Source: Candidatus Saccharibacteria bacterium UBA6040 | GTDB lineage: Bacteria; Patescibacteriota; Saccharimonadia; Saccharimonadales; Saccharimonadaceae | Direction: 5' to 3' | Assembly (NCBI GenBank): GCA_002429245.1 | Contig: DIZA01000006.1 | Location: 1-64,000, forward strand | Length of the DNA: 64,000 nt | Shown: positions 50,331-60,576 of the stretch, piece by piece | Layout: every line of letters starts with the position of its first letter | Numbering within the stretch: position 1 is the first letter of the stretch | Made by a program: the position numbers and the translations under genes | Notes under the pieces: generated by a model | What the model saw: only the letters and a program-made list of their open reading frames with translations | Database searches by the model: none | Told to the model about the DNA's origin: nothing

Positions 50331-52829
50331 ATGGCGTCTGAAAACCCAAATCCACAAGGTGATGACAAACAGGATTCTCATTATAATCCTGGGGAACAAT
50401 CATATCTCGAGGGAATGGGCGCCGGATATAAAAAACCTGCAGACGAAACGGCAAGCGGATCGGGTAAAGACGGTGGCGGCAATGATGGATCAAGCGATGA
50501 TATTCGTGATGCAGAAGACGGTGGCGGCTGGAATAATAACGTATCCTCATCCTACGCGGGGAACAAGTCTAAAAGCGGACAAGGAATTTCAAAAGGGAAC
50601 TTCATGGCAGTTCTCAAAAAACGTGGTCCTGTTGCAGCAATTATTACACTCGTACTTGGTGGGGGAGTTGGCGCTGGAATTTTTTTTGGGCCATCTTTAC
50701 TCCTTGTTCAAATACAGGAAAGCTTCCTGAATACGTTTGATAATCAAAATACCAGCATGACGATACGTACAAATAAAATTCTTACAAATAAATTAACTGA
50801 ACAAAATACTAGCGGCTCGTGTAACATTGTAAAAATTGCGTGTCGATTCTCTCGACCTTCAAATAAACTCCTTGGTAATCTGGAAAAAAACGGCGTCTTG
50901 GCGTTTGATAAAAACGGCGAACAGATTAAGAAAACTGGTGTATTTCAAGCTGATCGTCCAGCGAAATATACCTATGGCGGTAAAGATATTGCTGCGAAAG
51001 ATTTCGCTAGTGAACTCCGCAACAATAGTGCGTTTAGGGCAGCCTTTCATAAAGCATACAATCCACGCTTCGTTGGGTTTACAGATGCAGTATTTAGAGG
51101 CGTTCAAAAACGTTTTGGATTCGACACTACGAATAAAGATGCGGCCGATGGGAAGAAAAAGTCGGCCGATCGACTAAACGATGCTTCTAAAGGAGCAAAT
51201 GTTGTTGCTTCGGATACAGAAAAAGGTGCCGAGGGTCTGGTTCAGAAACTAATTTCATCAAAAGCTGGCGAGGTTGTTTCGAAAATTGCAAAGGGTGGAA
51301 AAGGAGATACGTTCGGACTTATTGCCGGTGCAGTGTGTACCGCAACCGATATTCCGGGAATTCTTATTAGCGTTGTTCGTGCATATCAACTCGTACAGGT
51401 TATCAATTATTCTATGCAGTTCCTTACTGCTGGAAGTGCATTAAAGGCCGGTCAAATAACCCAGGAGCAGGCGAGTGCGCTTGGCGGGTTATTAACAACA
51501 GCCGTCGCTGGAAAAACAGCAATGGACTCCTTCGGCATAAAGAGTGCTATGTTTGGTGATAAATCCTCAGCCACAAAGTCATATCAAAAATTCATCCCCG
51601 GAGGAAGCGCATCGACTTCAGTACTCGGCTCAATCAATCAAGTTTCAAGTAGTGCAGCTAAAAAAGACACCTGTGACGTTGCTACTAGTCCAGCAACAGG
51701 TGCAGCAATTAACGTTGGGCTTGCGGTTGCGGGACCCGAAACACTTGGCGTCAGCTTGGGTATCGCAGCGGCAAATATTGGCATTTCGTGGCTCGCATCT
51801 GAGTTCATTTCACAAGTCGGTGTTCCATTGATTGAAAAGGCTTTAAGTGGAGTTAATGTACAACCATTATTGAAATTCTTCCTCGGTGATTTAACACAAA
51901 ACTTAAGCGGTGAAGATGTAGGTAATGCCCTGACGAGCGGTGCAAGTAATTTAATGGCACAAACTGCCAACCTCGGGGGAAACATGCCGTTAACCGTAAA
52001 CGAAGCAATTGCGTACCACCAAACGACCCAAGACGTAAACATTGCCTATGCTCAAGAAGATCAAGCGACACATAGTCCACTCGATCCAACTAATCCAAAC
52101 ACAATGGTCGGAAGTATCGTCGGAAAGTTAGTGCCATACTTCGCAAGCATTAATTCGTTCTCAAGCGCACTAACATCAATCGCATCAATTCCGTCAGGTG
52201 CTTTTGCAACATTGCTCAGCTCTTCTACGGCAAGTGCGGCGACTGCGGATCGGTATTCATCATGTCCCGACCCTGCAATATCAGGAAGTGGTGTTGCCGC
52301 AGGACCATTCTGTAACGTTGAATATGGTATTCCAGCTGAATGGATTAATCTTGACCCACAAATTGTCGTTGAGGATCTCGTCAATAGTGGTGATGTAAAC
52401 GCTGATACAGGTGAGGTGATTGATAAAGGCAGTGATGATAAAACAGCAAGCTTAAGTGCGTGGATTAGTTTCTGTACAGACGGTACAACCGACAACCTTA
52501 AAGGTTGCGAAATTACTGATAAGAAATCTGCAGAGTATTCACTCTACATTATGGATCACCGTATCCAGCAGAGTATGGATGAAGACACAAGTGGCAGTAG
52601 TAGTTCGTCAACAAGTGCTTCAACCTCGGCCGTAACCACTCCTGACGACACTACAGCTCTCCAGACACTCATCCAAAACAGCCTTGCAGAAATAGATGCG
52701 GCTTCAACGGTTACTGCGTCTACGTTATCATCCGCTGTTGCAAAGCCAGAAACAATTGCGTCAACGAGTACAAGTCAAAATAAAGTAACCTCCCTTCTAA
52801 ACCGGGGCTGGTACTGGATGATGGCATAA
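50331..52829 (+). CDS. Large T4SS-locus membrane protein, unknown
   Basis: 832 aa. Gly/Asp/Ser-rich N-terminal ~80 residues, a TM helix ~97-120 (GPVAAIITLVLGGGVGAGIF), a long extracytoplasmic region with Cys residues, hydrophobic segments at ~335-400 and ~465-490, and a Ser/Thr-rich C-terminal stretch (~750-790). TATAAT lies 11 nt before ATG. Specific to the locus; no family recognised. Confidence 0.7.
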   Translation: MASENPNPQGDDKQDSHYNPGEQSYLEGMGAGYKKPADETASGSGKDGGGNDGSSDDIRDAEDGGGWNNNVSSSYAGNKSKSGQGISKGNFMAVLKKRGPVAAIITLVLGGGVGAGIFFGPSLLLVQIQESFLNTFDNQNTSMTIRTNKILTNKLTEQNTSGSCNIVKIACRFSRPSNKLLGNLEKNGVLAFDKNGEQIKKTGVFQADRPAKYTYGGKDIAAKDFASELRNNSAFRAAFHKAYNPRFVGFTDAVFRGVQKRFGFDTTNKDAADGKKKSADRLNDASKGANVVASDTEKGAEGLVQKLISSKAGEVVSKIAKGGKGDTFGLIAGAVCTATDIPGILISVVRAYQLVQVINYSMQFLTAGSALKAGQITQEQASALGGLLTTAVAGKTAMDSFGIKSAMFGDKSSATKSYQKFIPGGSASTSVLGSINQVSSSAAKKDTCDVATSPATGAAINVGLAVAGPETLGVSLGIAAANIGISWLASEFISQVGVPLIEKALSGVNVQPLLKFFLGDLTQNLSGEDVGNALTSGASNLMAQTANLGGNMPLTVNEAIAYHQTTQDVNIAYAQEDQATHSPLDPTNPNTMVGSIVGKLVPYFASINSFSSALTSIASIPSGAFATLLSSSTASAATADRYSSCPDPAISGSGVAAGPFCNVEYGIPAEWINLDPQIVVEDLVNSGDVNADTGEVIDKGSDDKTASLSAWISFCTDGTTDNLKGCEITDKKSAEYSLYIMDHRIQQSMDEDTSGSSSSSTSASTSAVTTPDDTTALQTLIQNSLAEIDAASTVTASTLSSAVAKPETIASTSTSQNKVTSLLNRGWYWMMA

Positions 52830-54223
52830 TGAAAAAATCTATGAATAAAATTGTCATATTTATTAGTATTTTCGCACTTGTTCTGACGGGTACGTCCTTT
52901 AATATGGTTGCGGATACGTATGCCGTAGGTGCCAGTTCAGCACCGGTTAAATGCGATCAAGATTTTTACAGTAATAACGACATCCTTTTCTACAATCCTT
53001 GCTCAACGAGTTGTTCAGGAGGGGCAGGTGGTAGCATTACGGGGCCGGCACCATCATCTCTCACCGGCGCTGATAACGCAGCAAAAGCATGGAATTATTT
53101 TACAGCCAGAGGACTTACTCCGGTTGCTGCAGCTGGTGCTATGGGAAATATCAAAGCCGAGAGTAGCTTCTCTGCATCAGTAAAGGAGGCAAGTGGCGGT
53201 GGTGGATTAGGGATCATCCAATGGACCGGCTCTAGGCGCACTAATCTGGAAAATGCTGCGGCGACGGCGGGTGTTAACCTTGCAGACAACGATTCGGCGC
53301 TTTTATTTGAACTGAACTATCTCTGGGATGGTGAATATAAAGCAATGACATGGGAAGCGCAAGTTAATGCCGAAACAACTGTTGATGGGGACACTTCTAT
53401 CGCCAGCTACAACAAAGCATTTTCTTCAAAATTAGCCAAATCTCAAGCTGGAAACGGATCAACAATGGTATTTCATGCACTAGTAGAAAGATCAAGTGAC
53501 GTACCTACTGTCGCTGATCGTGTTGCTGGAAGTGGTGTCCTCACTAATCGCATAGATAATGCAACAGCATATCTTAAGCAATATGGTGGAGGCAGTACTA
53601 CGGGCAACTGTTCAGTCAGTACTGGCGGTTTAACGTGGGATCAAGCGGTGACTGCGGCGAAAAAACTAGCCGATAATTGGAATACCGTGTACTGCGGAAC
53701 TGGTTCGGTGAAAGGTGGTTTCTACTGTGGACCTAAGTGGGACACTGGTTATTGCACAGCGGGCGCCGCTTGGATGGCGGTAACAACAGCACCAGAAGGT
53801 GCGAGAGTTCCGGGAATACCAAATGGTGTTGACGTCGCAAACACACTCGCTTCTGGTGAGTCTAGTGTGTACACAAAGGCCAACCCTGATGGCTCCAACT
53901 TACAGCCTTTCTCGGTGTGGTCGTTCGGAGCTGGAAGTGCCTCTAGTGAGCCAGGTCACACAGGAACAATTGTAAATGTTGGTTCGGATGGTTCCATCAT
54001 AACCCTTGAAACGAACTGGGGTGGCAAAACATCTACGTCTACTAATAGCTTCCTTTACAGCGGTAGTAGTGGGCACAAGGTTGCTGTGTTCCAATATCCA
54101 TCATTTGATGCTTTCAAAAACAGCCATCACGGATATGTCTTCAACGCCGTAGCAACACCGAAAGATAGTGCAACTGCAGCTGGAATGGCAACTAAGATGG
54201 CAGCATTTATAGGGGGTAATTAA
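52829..54223 (+). CDS. Secreted cell-wall hydrolase: phage-tail-lysozyme-like plus CHAP-like domains
   Basis: 464 aa. Signal peptide 1-30; residues ~80-240 match the phage tail lysozyme pattern (NAAKAWNYFTARGLTPVAAA, GNIKAESSF, GGGLGIIQWTGSRR); residues ~270-440 look like a CHAP amidase/endopeptidase, with YCTAGAAWM (nucleophile Cys) and PGHTGTIVNVGSDGSIITLE (catalytic His region). VirB1-like role: opens peptidoglycan for the T4SS, of self or host cell. The ATG overlaps the previous stop (TAATG). Confidence 0.87.
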   Translation: MKKSMNKIVIFISIFALVLTGTSFNMVADTYAVGASSAPVKCDQDFYSNNDILFYNPCSTSCSGGAGGSITGPAPSSLTGADNAAKAWNYFTARGLTPVAAAGAMGNIKAESSFSASVKEASGGGGLGIIQWTGSRRTNLENAAATAGVNLADNDSALLFELNYLWDGEYKAMTWEAQVNAETTVDGDTSIASYNKAFSSKLAKSQAGNGSTMVFHALVERSSDVPTVADRVAGSGVLTNRIDNATAYLKQYGGGSTTGNCSVSTGGLTWDQAVTAAKKLADNWNTVYCGTGSVKGGFYCGPKWDTGYCTAGAAWMAVTTAPEGARVPGIPNGVDVANTLASGESSVYTKANPDGSNLQPFSVWSFGAGSASSEPGHTGTIVNVGSDGSIITLETNWGGKTSTSTNSFLYSGSSGHKVAVFQYPSFDAFKNSHHGYVFNAVATPKDSATAAGMATKMAAFIGGN

Positions 54224-54225
54224 TA

Positions 54226-54855
54226 ATGGGTACACGCAGAAAACGAATATTAACTATCGCTATTATTATTGTCGGCTCTATTGCTGCAATCGTTTACTTT
54301 TTAGTTATACCAAGACTTCCGTCTACTCAAAAATCAAATAACACGGTGATTATTGATAATTATTCTGATTACACCAGTAATATCTCGTCGAATTCATTTG
54401 GAACCCTGGGTAATTATTTATATAGCTTTATACAAAAACCTAGTAAAGGCGTGTATCACGGCACTATTGTCGATAAGTCGTACACGTATGCCTCGGATTC
54501 TTGGTTCTCAAATTTTATCGTTAAACTTACTGATAGCGATATATCATGGAAAGTCTCTATGCAGACGCTTAATAATGGCGATATAAACGGCGACATATCT
54601 ATTGTATGTAACAGTGGCGGTGTAGCATGTTTATCACTATCAGATACACAAGATGCCAAGACGACACTTCAGTCCTTATTACCAATAAATACACCCGATT
54701 ATATTATTGCGACTGAAAAAGATAATTATAACGGCCTTTCTATCATCTATTATGACCAAGAAGGCACAGGTAAAACCGAAGCACTAGATAAAATTAAATC
54801 GCTTGGGTTTAAGCCAGAAGACTACACAATTACGTATTATTACGGCGGTCATTAG
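54226..54855 (+). CDS. Membrane-anchored hypothetical protein, end of T4SS operon
   Basis: 209 aa. N-terminal TM helix (ILTIAIIIVGSIAAIVYFLV) then an extracytoplasmic alpha/beta domain rich in Asp/Tyr/Ser. AT-richer than its neighbours. Starts 2 nt after the lysozyme gene, with GGGGG upstream; its stop overlaps recF by 4 bp on the other strand. Confidence 0.65.
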   Translation: MGTRRKRILTIAIIIVGSIAAIVYFLVIPRLPSTQKSNNTVIIDNYSDYTSNISSNSFGTLGNYLYSFIQKPSKGVYHGTIVDKSYTYASDSWFSNFIVKLTDSDISWKVSMQTLNNGDINGDISIVCNSGGVACLSLSDTQDAKTTLQSLLPINTPDYIIATEKDNYNGLSIIYYDQEGTGKTEALDKIKSLGFKPEDYTITYYYGGH

Positions 54856-55895
54856 AGCGCAACGTGGTGATACTGCGTACTATCTGATAAAACGTGTGTA
54901 CTTGTCATCACAATCTGGTGTTCTCTTGTTCGATCACTGAGCGATTTTTGACGAGCAAGGTCAAGTTCTGAAAAGACGTCGTCTAAGAGGATGAGTGGTT
55001 TTAATCCAGATAGTTGTTCAATAATATCGACTTCAAGAAACTTTAGTGCGAGGACAATTGTTCGGACTTCGCCGCGTGAAGCAACCGTTAAGGCAGGGGA
55101 GTGATTGAACTCAAACATAACGTCGTGACGGTGTGGCCCAACGGAAGTGTTACCGAGCATTTTGTCGCGATCAATGTGTGCTTCTAATTCGTTAAGGAGT
55201 TTTTGTTTTATATCCCCCACAAATGTATGTGAGTAGTGAACCGACACATCATCGTGCATATCAGCAATGTCATCATAGGCATCGTTTAATTGGCTGTTAA
55301 TTTTTTCGATAAAGGCAATTCGTTGCTCAATAATATATGAGCCGTGTTCGGCTAAGGAAATGTCCCAGGCAAACAATTGATCAGACGGCGTGTTAAAGCG
55401 TTTCAGAAGATTGTTTCGTTGTTTGAGTGCACGTTCATATTTACGAAGTGATATGCCATACAGAGGGTTTAACTGCGCAATAAAACGATCTATGAATTGA
55501 CGTCGACGAGCAGGGGATCCGTTGAGAAGCCTGAGATCTTCTGGCTCAAATAAAACGACGGGGTATTTATTCTTTGGGGCGAGGCGTGCGGTCGTTTTTC
55601 CATCGACAACAAACTGTTTTCGACTGGTTGCTTTTGAAGGGTCAAATTTTACTGTTCGTTTGTCCTGCCCATCTAGAAGCAGGTCGATTTTCCACCAGGG
55701 CCCGTTGGATTGAAGCATGTCACTATCGTTACCTTTAAATGACGTTCCTTGGAGCGCAAGATAAATCGATTCAAGAAGTGTTGTTTTACCACTTCCATTA
55801 GGGCCTGTGATCACCGTGACGCCGGGGACGAGGTCAACTTCATACTGTCCGTGTGAGCGAACGTTTTGAACCGCCAATTTGCTCACGATAGCCAT
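54852..55895 (-). CDS. recF: DNA replication/repair protein RecF
   Basis: 347 aa SMC-like ATPase: Walker A ITGPNGSGKTTLLESIYLAL, VLFEPEDLRLLNGSPARRRQ, signature TVASRGEVRTIVLALKFLEV and Walker B PLILLDDVFSELD. Loads RecA at gaps with RecO/RecR. Starts 3 nt after dnaN on the same strand (dnaA-dnaN-recF order). Confidence 0.94.
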   Translation of the reverse strand: MAIVSKLAVQNVRSHGQYEVDLVPGVTVITGPNGSGKTTLLESIYLALQGTSFKGNDSDMLQSNGPWWKIDLLLDGQDKRTVKFDPSKATSRKQFVVDGKTTARLAPKNKYPVVLFEPEDLRLLNGSPARRRQFIDRFIAQLNPLYGISLRKYERALKQRNNLLKRFNTPSDQLFAWDISLAEHGSYIIEQRIAFIEKINSQLNDAYDDIADMHDDVSVHYSHTFVGDIKQKLLNELEAHIDRDKMLGNTSVGPHRHDVMFEFNHSPALTVASRGEVRTIVLALKFLEVDIIEQLSGLKPLILLDDVFSELDLARQKSLSDRTREHQIVMTSTHVLSDSTQYHHVAL

Positions 55896-55898
55896 TGA

Positions 55899-56999
55899 TT
55901 AACTCTTTAGAGGCATGATGACGTGGTAGTAATTTGTGTCTTTTACTACTGACTTCAAAATACAAGGTGAAAGCTTACCTGTGAAACTGAATTCAAGCGT
56001 GTCACCTTCGATAACCGACAGAGCTTCAGCGAGGTAACGGGAGTTAAGCGTGACTTGGCCACTTCCTTCAACTTCTGCTGATAGTTCTGAGGTGTTTTCA
56101 CCGTATTCAGAGGCGATAGAGTGAAGTGATACTGATTTATTATCTGTATCAACAGTTAGTGTAACGCTTCCGCCAGATTCGCGAGCAAATAATCCTGCAA
56201 TCTTTGTCACACGGACAAATTCTTGCTTAACCACTGTTGCATTAATATCTGATTTCGCAGGGATAAGTTGTCGGTAGTCGGGGAAGTTTCCGTCAACGAG
56301 GCGACTAATAATCTCTGCTTCATTAATACGGAAGCGTACTTGTGTTTCATCAAACAGAATATCAACGGTATCTGAGTCATCAACGATTGTTCGAAGAACC
56401 TCTTGGAGTGTCTGTACGGGGATAATCGCTGATACTTCACTTGAAGTTTCAACTAAGCGACGTTCGGAGAGGCGGTAGCCATCTGTTGCTGCAAGATAAA
56501 GTTGTCCTTCGTGAGAATGCCAATAGACGCCAGTTAGTACTGGACGAGTTGAGTCAGAACTTGCAGTAATAATTGTTTGACTGACTGCTTGTTTGAAATC
56601 ATCGGTGTTAATGGTGTAACTAATAGATGATTGTTCGTTAATGGTCGGGAGTTCGGGAAATTCATCAGCAATGACGCCATTAATAATTGATTTAAACTTA
56701 CCGGAAGAAATATGAATATTATTGTTCACTACTTTTAGATCAATAGAGTCTTTCGGTAGGGAACTGACGAATTCAGAGATAAGACGGGCGGGGACAGTGA
56801 GTGCTCCAGGCTTTGCAATTTTTGCACCTATATATTGAGTGGTTGCGACTTCAAGGTTTGTGGCTGCGACAAGTAAACGATTACCGTCTGTCCTTAAAAG
56901 AATATTACTCAGAATAGGAAGTCCTGTTTTACTACTTGCAACACGTCCAACGGCTGACAAAGCTCGAGCGAAGTTTTCTTGTGTGACTGTAAGTTCCAT
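55899..56999 (-). CDS. dnaN: DNA polymerase III beta subunit (sliding clamp)
   Basis: 366 aa, three-domain clamp. Begins MELTVTQENFARALSAVGRV; PILSNILLRTDGNRLLVAAT and YLAATDGYRLSERRL are classic, and the C-terminus ends YYHVIMPLKS. Length standard. AGGAAGGAACACAT is the start context. Confidence 0.96.
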   Translation of the reverse strand: MELTVTQENFARALSAVGRVASSKTGLPILSNILLRTDGNRLLVAATNLEVATTQYIGAKIAKPGALTVPARLISEFVSSLPKDSIDLKVVNNNIHISSGKFKSIINGVIADEFPELPTINEQSSISYTINTDDFKQAVSQTIITASSDSTRPVLTGVYWHSHEGQLYLAATDGYRLSERRLVETSSEVSAIIPVQTLQEVLRTIVDDSDTVDILFDETQVRFRINEAEIISRLVDGNFPDYRQLIPAKSDINATVVKQEFVRVTKIAGLFARESGGSVTLTVDTDNKSVSLHSIASEYGENTSELSAEVEGSGQVTLNSRYLAEALSVIEGDTLEFSFTGKLSPCILKSVVKDTNYYHVIMPLKS

Positions 57000-57311
57000 T
57001 ATGTGTTCCTTCCTAATATTCTCTTTTTCTTCTTATTAATAGGGGGTGTGGATTGTGGGTATAAGTGGCTATATAACAGATGTAATTGACTGATTTTTGA
57101 GGTGGACAACTGTGTGGCTAGAACTTGTACAAACAGTGGGGTAACTCGTAAGTTGTGGACAGGAGCGTGGGTGAATTGGCGAGTGAGTTGGCTGTCTGTG
57201 TATAACTCATCACTTTTTGTACCCGCTTGTATTCGCAGACTGTACACATTTTTTATCCACTTATCCACTGGCGTGAATGACAGGGAAGTGCCCTTATATG
57301 TACGTGAATAT
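57000..57311. other. dnaA-dnaN intergenic region, candidate oriC part
   Basis: 312 bp without a gene. It contains tandem TTATCCACT boxes (57253-57261, 57261-57269), GTGTGGATT near 57047, TTGTGGACA near 57154 and other TGTGGA-like 9-mers in both orientations, plus AT-rich stretches. These are DnaA-box-like at one or two mismatches, so this spacer is an origin candidate along with 58695-58989. Confidence 0.6.
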
Positions 57312-58694
57312 CTATGCATATAGTTTCTCCCGAATTGAGGCGACTTGTTCACGAATGACGAAATCTAACTTAATAGCTTTCTCAATCTTCTCGACTGAGT
57401 GAATCGCAGTTGTGTGATCTTTACGACCAAGTTCACCTGCAATCTTCGGGAAACTAAGGTGAAGCTCTGATCGTAGGAGGTACATTGCGATCTGACGAGG
57501 TACAACAATATGTTTGTCTCGCTTTTCACTACACATCTCTTCTGAAGAGAGTTGGAAGTGTTTCGACGTACGATCAATAATCTGCTTACTTGTTAGATGT
57601 TGTGGACGAGAATGACGTACGTTTCCAAGAAGTCCTTCGGCCGTCGTAATATCAGGTTCAATACCGTGAAGTTCAGCGTAGGCGAGTAATTGATTTAACG
57701 CACCCTCAAGTTCACGAATATTCGTTTTGATGTTGGTTGCAAGGTATTCAACCGTTTCAACGTTTAGTTCAACACCAGATAATGATGCTTTAGCGCTAAG
57801 GATCGCACAGCGTGTCTCGAAATCTGGCATTTGCACATCAATAGACATTCCCATTTCGAAGCGACTTCGAAGACGTTCCGTGAGTGTTGGAATACTTCGC
57901 GGAGGCTTATCACTACTGATAATGATCTGTTTATTATTTTGGTGAAGGAAGTTGAAGGTGTGGAAGAATTCTTCTTGGGTCTTTTCCTTGTTCGCAATGA
58001 ATTGCATGTCATCAACAATGAGGACATCTATATTACGATACTTGTCTGAAAAGCCTTTTTTCTTAAATCTAATGTAATCAAGGAATTCGTTAACGAAAGT
58101 TTCAGAACTGACATACAAGACTTTGGCGTTTGGATCATTTTTGATAATCTCATTACCGACGGCTTGCATGAGGTGAGTTTTACCGAGCCCGACGCCACCG
58201 TAGAAATAAAGCGGGTTATATTTCATGCCTGGGTTAGCGGCAACAGCTTGACTCGCGGTGTAGGCAAGATCATTACTTGAGCCAACAATGAAGTTGTCAA
58301 AGGTATAGCGAGGATTAAGGTTGCCCGTAACGGATAGTCCAGAAGTAGGACGACCGAAAGCTAATGGGGAAGCGGTAGCTGATGAGGAAACGAGGTTATC
58401 AGCATTGTCAGAACTATTTAAAGTCGTTTCCCTGTTTATACGTGTCTTTTTGCCAGCAACGATAATCGTGTAGGTAATGCGCTTTGGCTCAACGCCATTC
58501 TTAGCGAGGACTTTTTTTACTTGATCGTTAAACTTAACTTCAAACTGTTTTTTCGCAAATATATTAGGAACCGAGATAACGAGTTCTTCTTCGTCTTGGC
58601 TGACAAGCTCGGTGTTTTTATACCACGTCGTAAACGTCGCATGAGAAACCGATAACTCGATTTCACCCAATACACTTTGCCATAACGCATTCAT
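57312..58694 (-). CDS. dnaA: Chromosomal replication initiator DnaA
   Basis: 460 aa. Domain I ~1-80, linker, AAA+ domain with Walker A FYGGVGLGKTHLMQAVGNEI, Walker B VLIVDDMQFI, sensor SDKPPRSIPTLTERLRSRFE, and domain IV signature CSEKRDKHIVVPRQIAMYLL with DHTTAIHSVEKIEKA. Complete. Confidence 0.97.
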   Translation of the reverse strand: MNALWQSVLGEIELSVSHATFTTWYKNTELVSQDEEELVISVPNIFAKKQFEVKFNDQVKKVLAKNGVEPKRITYTIIVAGKKTRINRETTLNSSDNADNLVSSSATASPLAFGRPTSGLSVTGNLNPRYTFDNFIVGSSNDLAYTASQAVAANPGMKYNPLYFYGGVGLGKTHLMQAVGNEIIKNDPNAKVLYVSSETFVNEFLDYIRFKKKGFSDKYRNIDVLIVDDMQFIANKEKTQEEFFHTFNFLHQNNKQIIISSDKPPRSIPTLTERLRSRFEMGMSIDVQMPDFETRCAILSAKASLSGVELNVETVEYLATNIKTNIRELEGALNQLLAYAELHGIEPDITTAEGLLGNVRHSRPQHLTSKQIIDRTSKHFQLSSEEMCSEKRDKHIVVPRQIAMYLLRSELHLSFPKIAGELGRKDHTTAIHSVEKIEKAIKLDFVIREQVASIREKLYA

Positions 58695-58989
58695 TCCTAT
58701 TTATCCCCAAACACTTAATAAACGGTTGATATCTTTTATTACCCTTTAGTATAAGCCAGAGACAGAGTTTTCCACAACCATAAATGACTTATGGAATACG
58801 GACGACTATAAAACAGGGGAGAGGGGTACGAGTTGTACACAGATACACGCCACCCCTGTTAATATGTGGATAACTGACGAAAAGCAGGGGATAAGTTTTA
58901 TATACGAAATACTATCCGTGCGAAAAATCAAATCCAGATAGAGGTAGGGACTTGAATAATAGGGGTGATTTTGCTAAAATAGTTCAGAT
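58695..58989. other. dnaA-rpmH intergenic region, probable oriC
   Basis: Holds a perfect DnaA box TGTGGATAA (58865-58873), near-boxes TTATCCCCA (58701-58709), TTTTCCACA (58769-58777) and GGGGATAA (58887-58894), and AT-rich tracts. Position between divergent dnaA and rpmH is the classical bacterial origin location. No gene seen. Confidence 0.7.
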
Positions 58990-59127
58990 ATGCCAAAACG
59001 AACTCACCAACCACACACACGCCACCGCGCACGTACTCACGGATTCCGTGCTCGTATGTCTTCTAAAAGTGGTATTGAGGTTTTGAAGCGCCGACGCAAC
59101 AAGGGTCGCGCTCGACTCTCAGTTTAA
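58990..59127 (+). CDS. rpmH: 50S ribosomal protein L34
   Basis: 45 aa, MPKRTHQPHTRHRARTHGFR then ARMSSKSGIEVLKRRRNKGR and ARLSV. The family's basic pattern and length are met. TAAAAT lies 9 nt before the ATG. Short gene upstream of rnpA in the usual order. Confidence 0.96.
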   Translation: MPKRTHQPHTRHRARTHGFRARMSSKSGIEVLKRRRNKGRARLSV

Positions 59128-59135
59128 TAAGAAAT

Positions 59136-59162
59136 GCCGCAATCGAAAGATGCGGCTTTTTT
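59136..59162 (+). terminator. Terminator of rpmH
   Basis: GCCGCAATC-GAAA-GATGCGGC then TTTTTT. Confidence 0.85.
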
Positions 59163-59196
59163 ATGTCTCGAATAATAGTTTATACTTACATACATA

Positions 59197-59556
59197 ATGA
59201 TCCCCTCACCCTTTCGTTTCCATGGCCACAACAGCCTTCGCTATGTCTATACCAACGGTAAGGCAGTTCGATCTCAGCCCATAACCATTAAATGGGTAAA
59301 GAACACTCACCGCTCGAAACCGAGGGTTTCTGTCGTCGTCAGTAAAAAGGTTATTAAGAGCGCGATTGGCCGAAACCGTATTCGCCGACGTATTTACGAA
59401 TATATGCGCATACACATGGATCGGCTGAATGACGTTTATGATATTGTAGTGATTACAACATCTCCAGAACTAAAAGATATTCCTTATACGGAGCTTTCTG
59501 ATCAGTTAGATACCCTCCTTGAGAAGGCTAATGTGTATAAAACCGTTCAAAAATGA
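59197..59556 (+). CDS. rnpA: Ribonuclease P protein component
   Basis: 119 aa. SRPITIKWVKN-like N-terminal strand, KPRVSVVVSKKVIKSAIGRN and the RNR motif RNRIRRRIYEYMR; basic throughout. Binds RNase P RNA to process tRNA 5' ends. TATACT 10 nt before ATG. Confidence 0.93.
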   Translation: MIPSPFRFHGHNSLRYVYTNGKAVRSQPITIKWVKNTHRSKPRVSVVVSKKVIKSAIGRNRIRRRIYEYMRIHMDRLNDVYDIVVITTSPELKDIPYTELSDQLDTLLEKANVYKTVQK

Positions 59557-59607
59557 TATAATTTAACAGATATACACATATTTACACCAGGTGAGGCCTT
59601 ACTTTAG

Positions 59608-60576
59608 ATGAACATTTTCGAGACACTTATTGTCCAACCAATTTTTAACCTGCTTATTGGGTTATACAGCATTATTCCTGGTGCCGACTTTGGTGTTGCC
59701 CTTATTATCTTCACAATTCTTATCCGTTTTGCCCTTTGGCCACTAGTTGTTCGTCAGCTTCACCAGGTAAAGCAGATGCGAAAGCTACAGCCTGAACTTG
59801 CCAAGATCAAGAAGGCAACAAAGGGTAACAAGCAACTTGAGAGCATGCAAATGCTTGAGCTATACAAAAAGCACGATGTTAAGCCGTTCCGTTCAATTTT
59901 GACACTGCTTATTCAATTACCTATCTTCATCGCTCTTTACCAAGTGATCCAAATCTTTACGACGCACCGTGATCAGATTGATAAGTTTACCTATGGCTTT
60001 ATGAAGAACCTCGAGCCGGTGAAGGAGTTAATTGCACACCCAGAAAACTTCCACGAGAAACTCCTTGGTGTTATTGATCTGACCGCACACGCAATCGGTG
60101 GCCCCGGTGGATTTAATATCTTCCTTATCCTTCTTGCAGTTCTTGCGGCTGGATCACAGTACTTTATTAGTAAGCAAACAAATCCACAGACTTCAACAAA
60201 GCGATTCCGTGACGTCATGGCTGAAGCCGCTGAAGGTAAGCCTGCCGACCAAGGTGAATTAAACGCTGTTATGATGAGTAAAATGACGAAGATACTTCCC
60301 TTCTTCATGCTCTTTATCATGTTGGGTCTTCCTGGTGCATTGGCACTCTACTACGCGACATCAAACATTTTTGCCGCTATCCAACAGCACTATATCTTGA
60401 AGCGTGATGCTGACGAGATGGACAAACTCGCTGACAAAGAAATTCAAAAAGAAGGTCGTAAAGCCACTGCTAAAGCTCGCGAAAAACAAGCTCGCGAAGC
60501 AACCGTCACCAAAACAAAAGTAACCCGAATTACTGCGAAAGATACTCCGAGGTCACCCCGAAAGGAGGAAGCATGA
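59608..60576 (+). CDS. yidC: Membrane protein insertase YidC/Oxa1
   Basis: 322 aa, short form without the large proteobacterial periplasmic domain. TM helices at ~18-45, ~100-125, ~165-190 and ~215-245 with the conserved RFALWPLVVRQLHQVKQMRK and RSILTLLIQLPIFIALYQVI segments; Lys/Arg-rich C-terminal tail for ribosome contact. Overlaps jag by 4 bp. Confidence 0.94.
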   Translation: MNIFETLIVQPIFNLLIGLYSIIPGADFGVALIIFTILIRFALWPLVVRQLHQVKQMRKLQPELAKIKKATKGNKQLESMQMLELYKKHDVKPFRSILTLLIQLPIFIALYQVIQIFTTHRDQIDKFTYGFMKNLEPVKELIAHPENFHEKLLGVIDLTAHAIGGPGGFNIFLILLAVLAAGSQYFISKQTNPQTSTKRFRDVMAEAAEGKPADQGELNAVMMSKMTKILPFFMLFIMLGLPGALALYYATSNIFAAIQQHYILKRDADEMDKLADKEIQKEGRKATAKAREKQAREATVTKTKVTRITAKDTPRSPRKEEA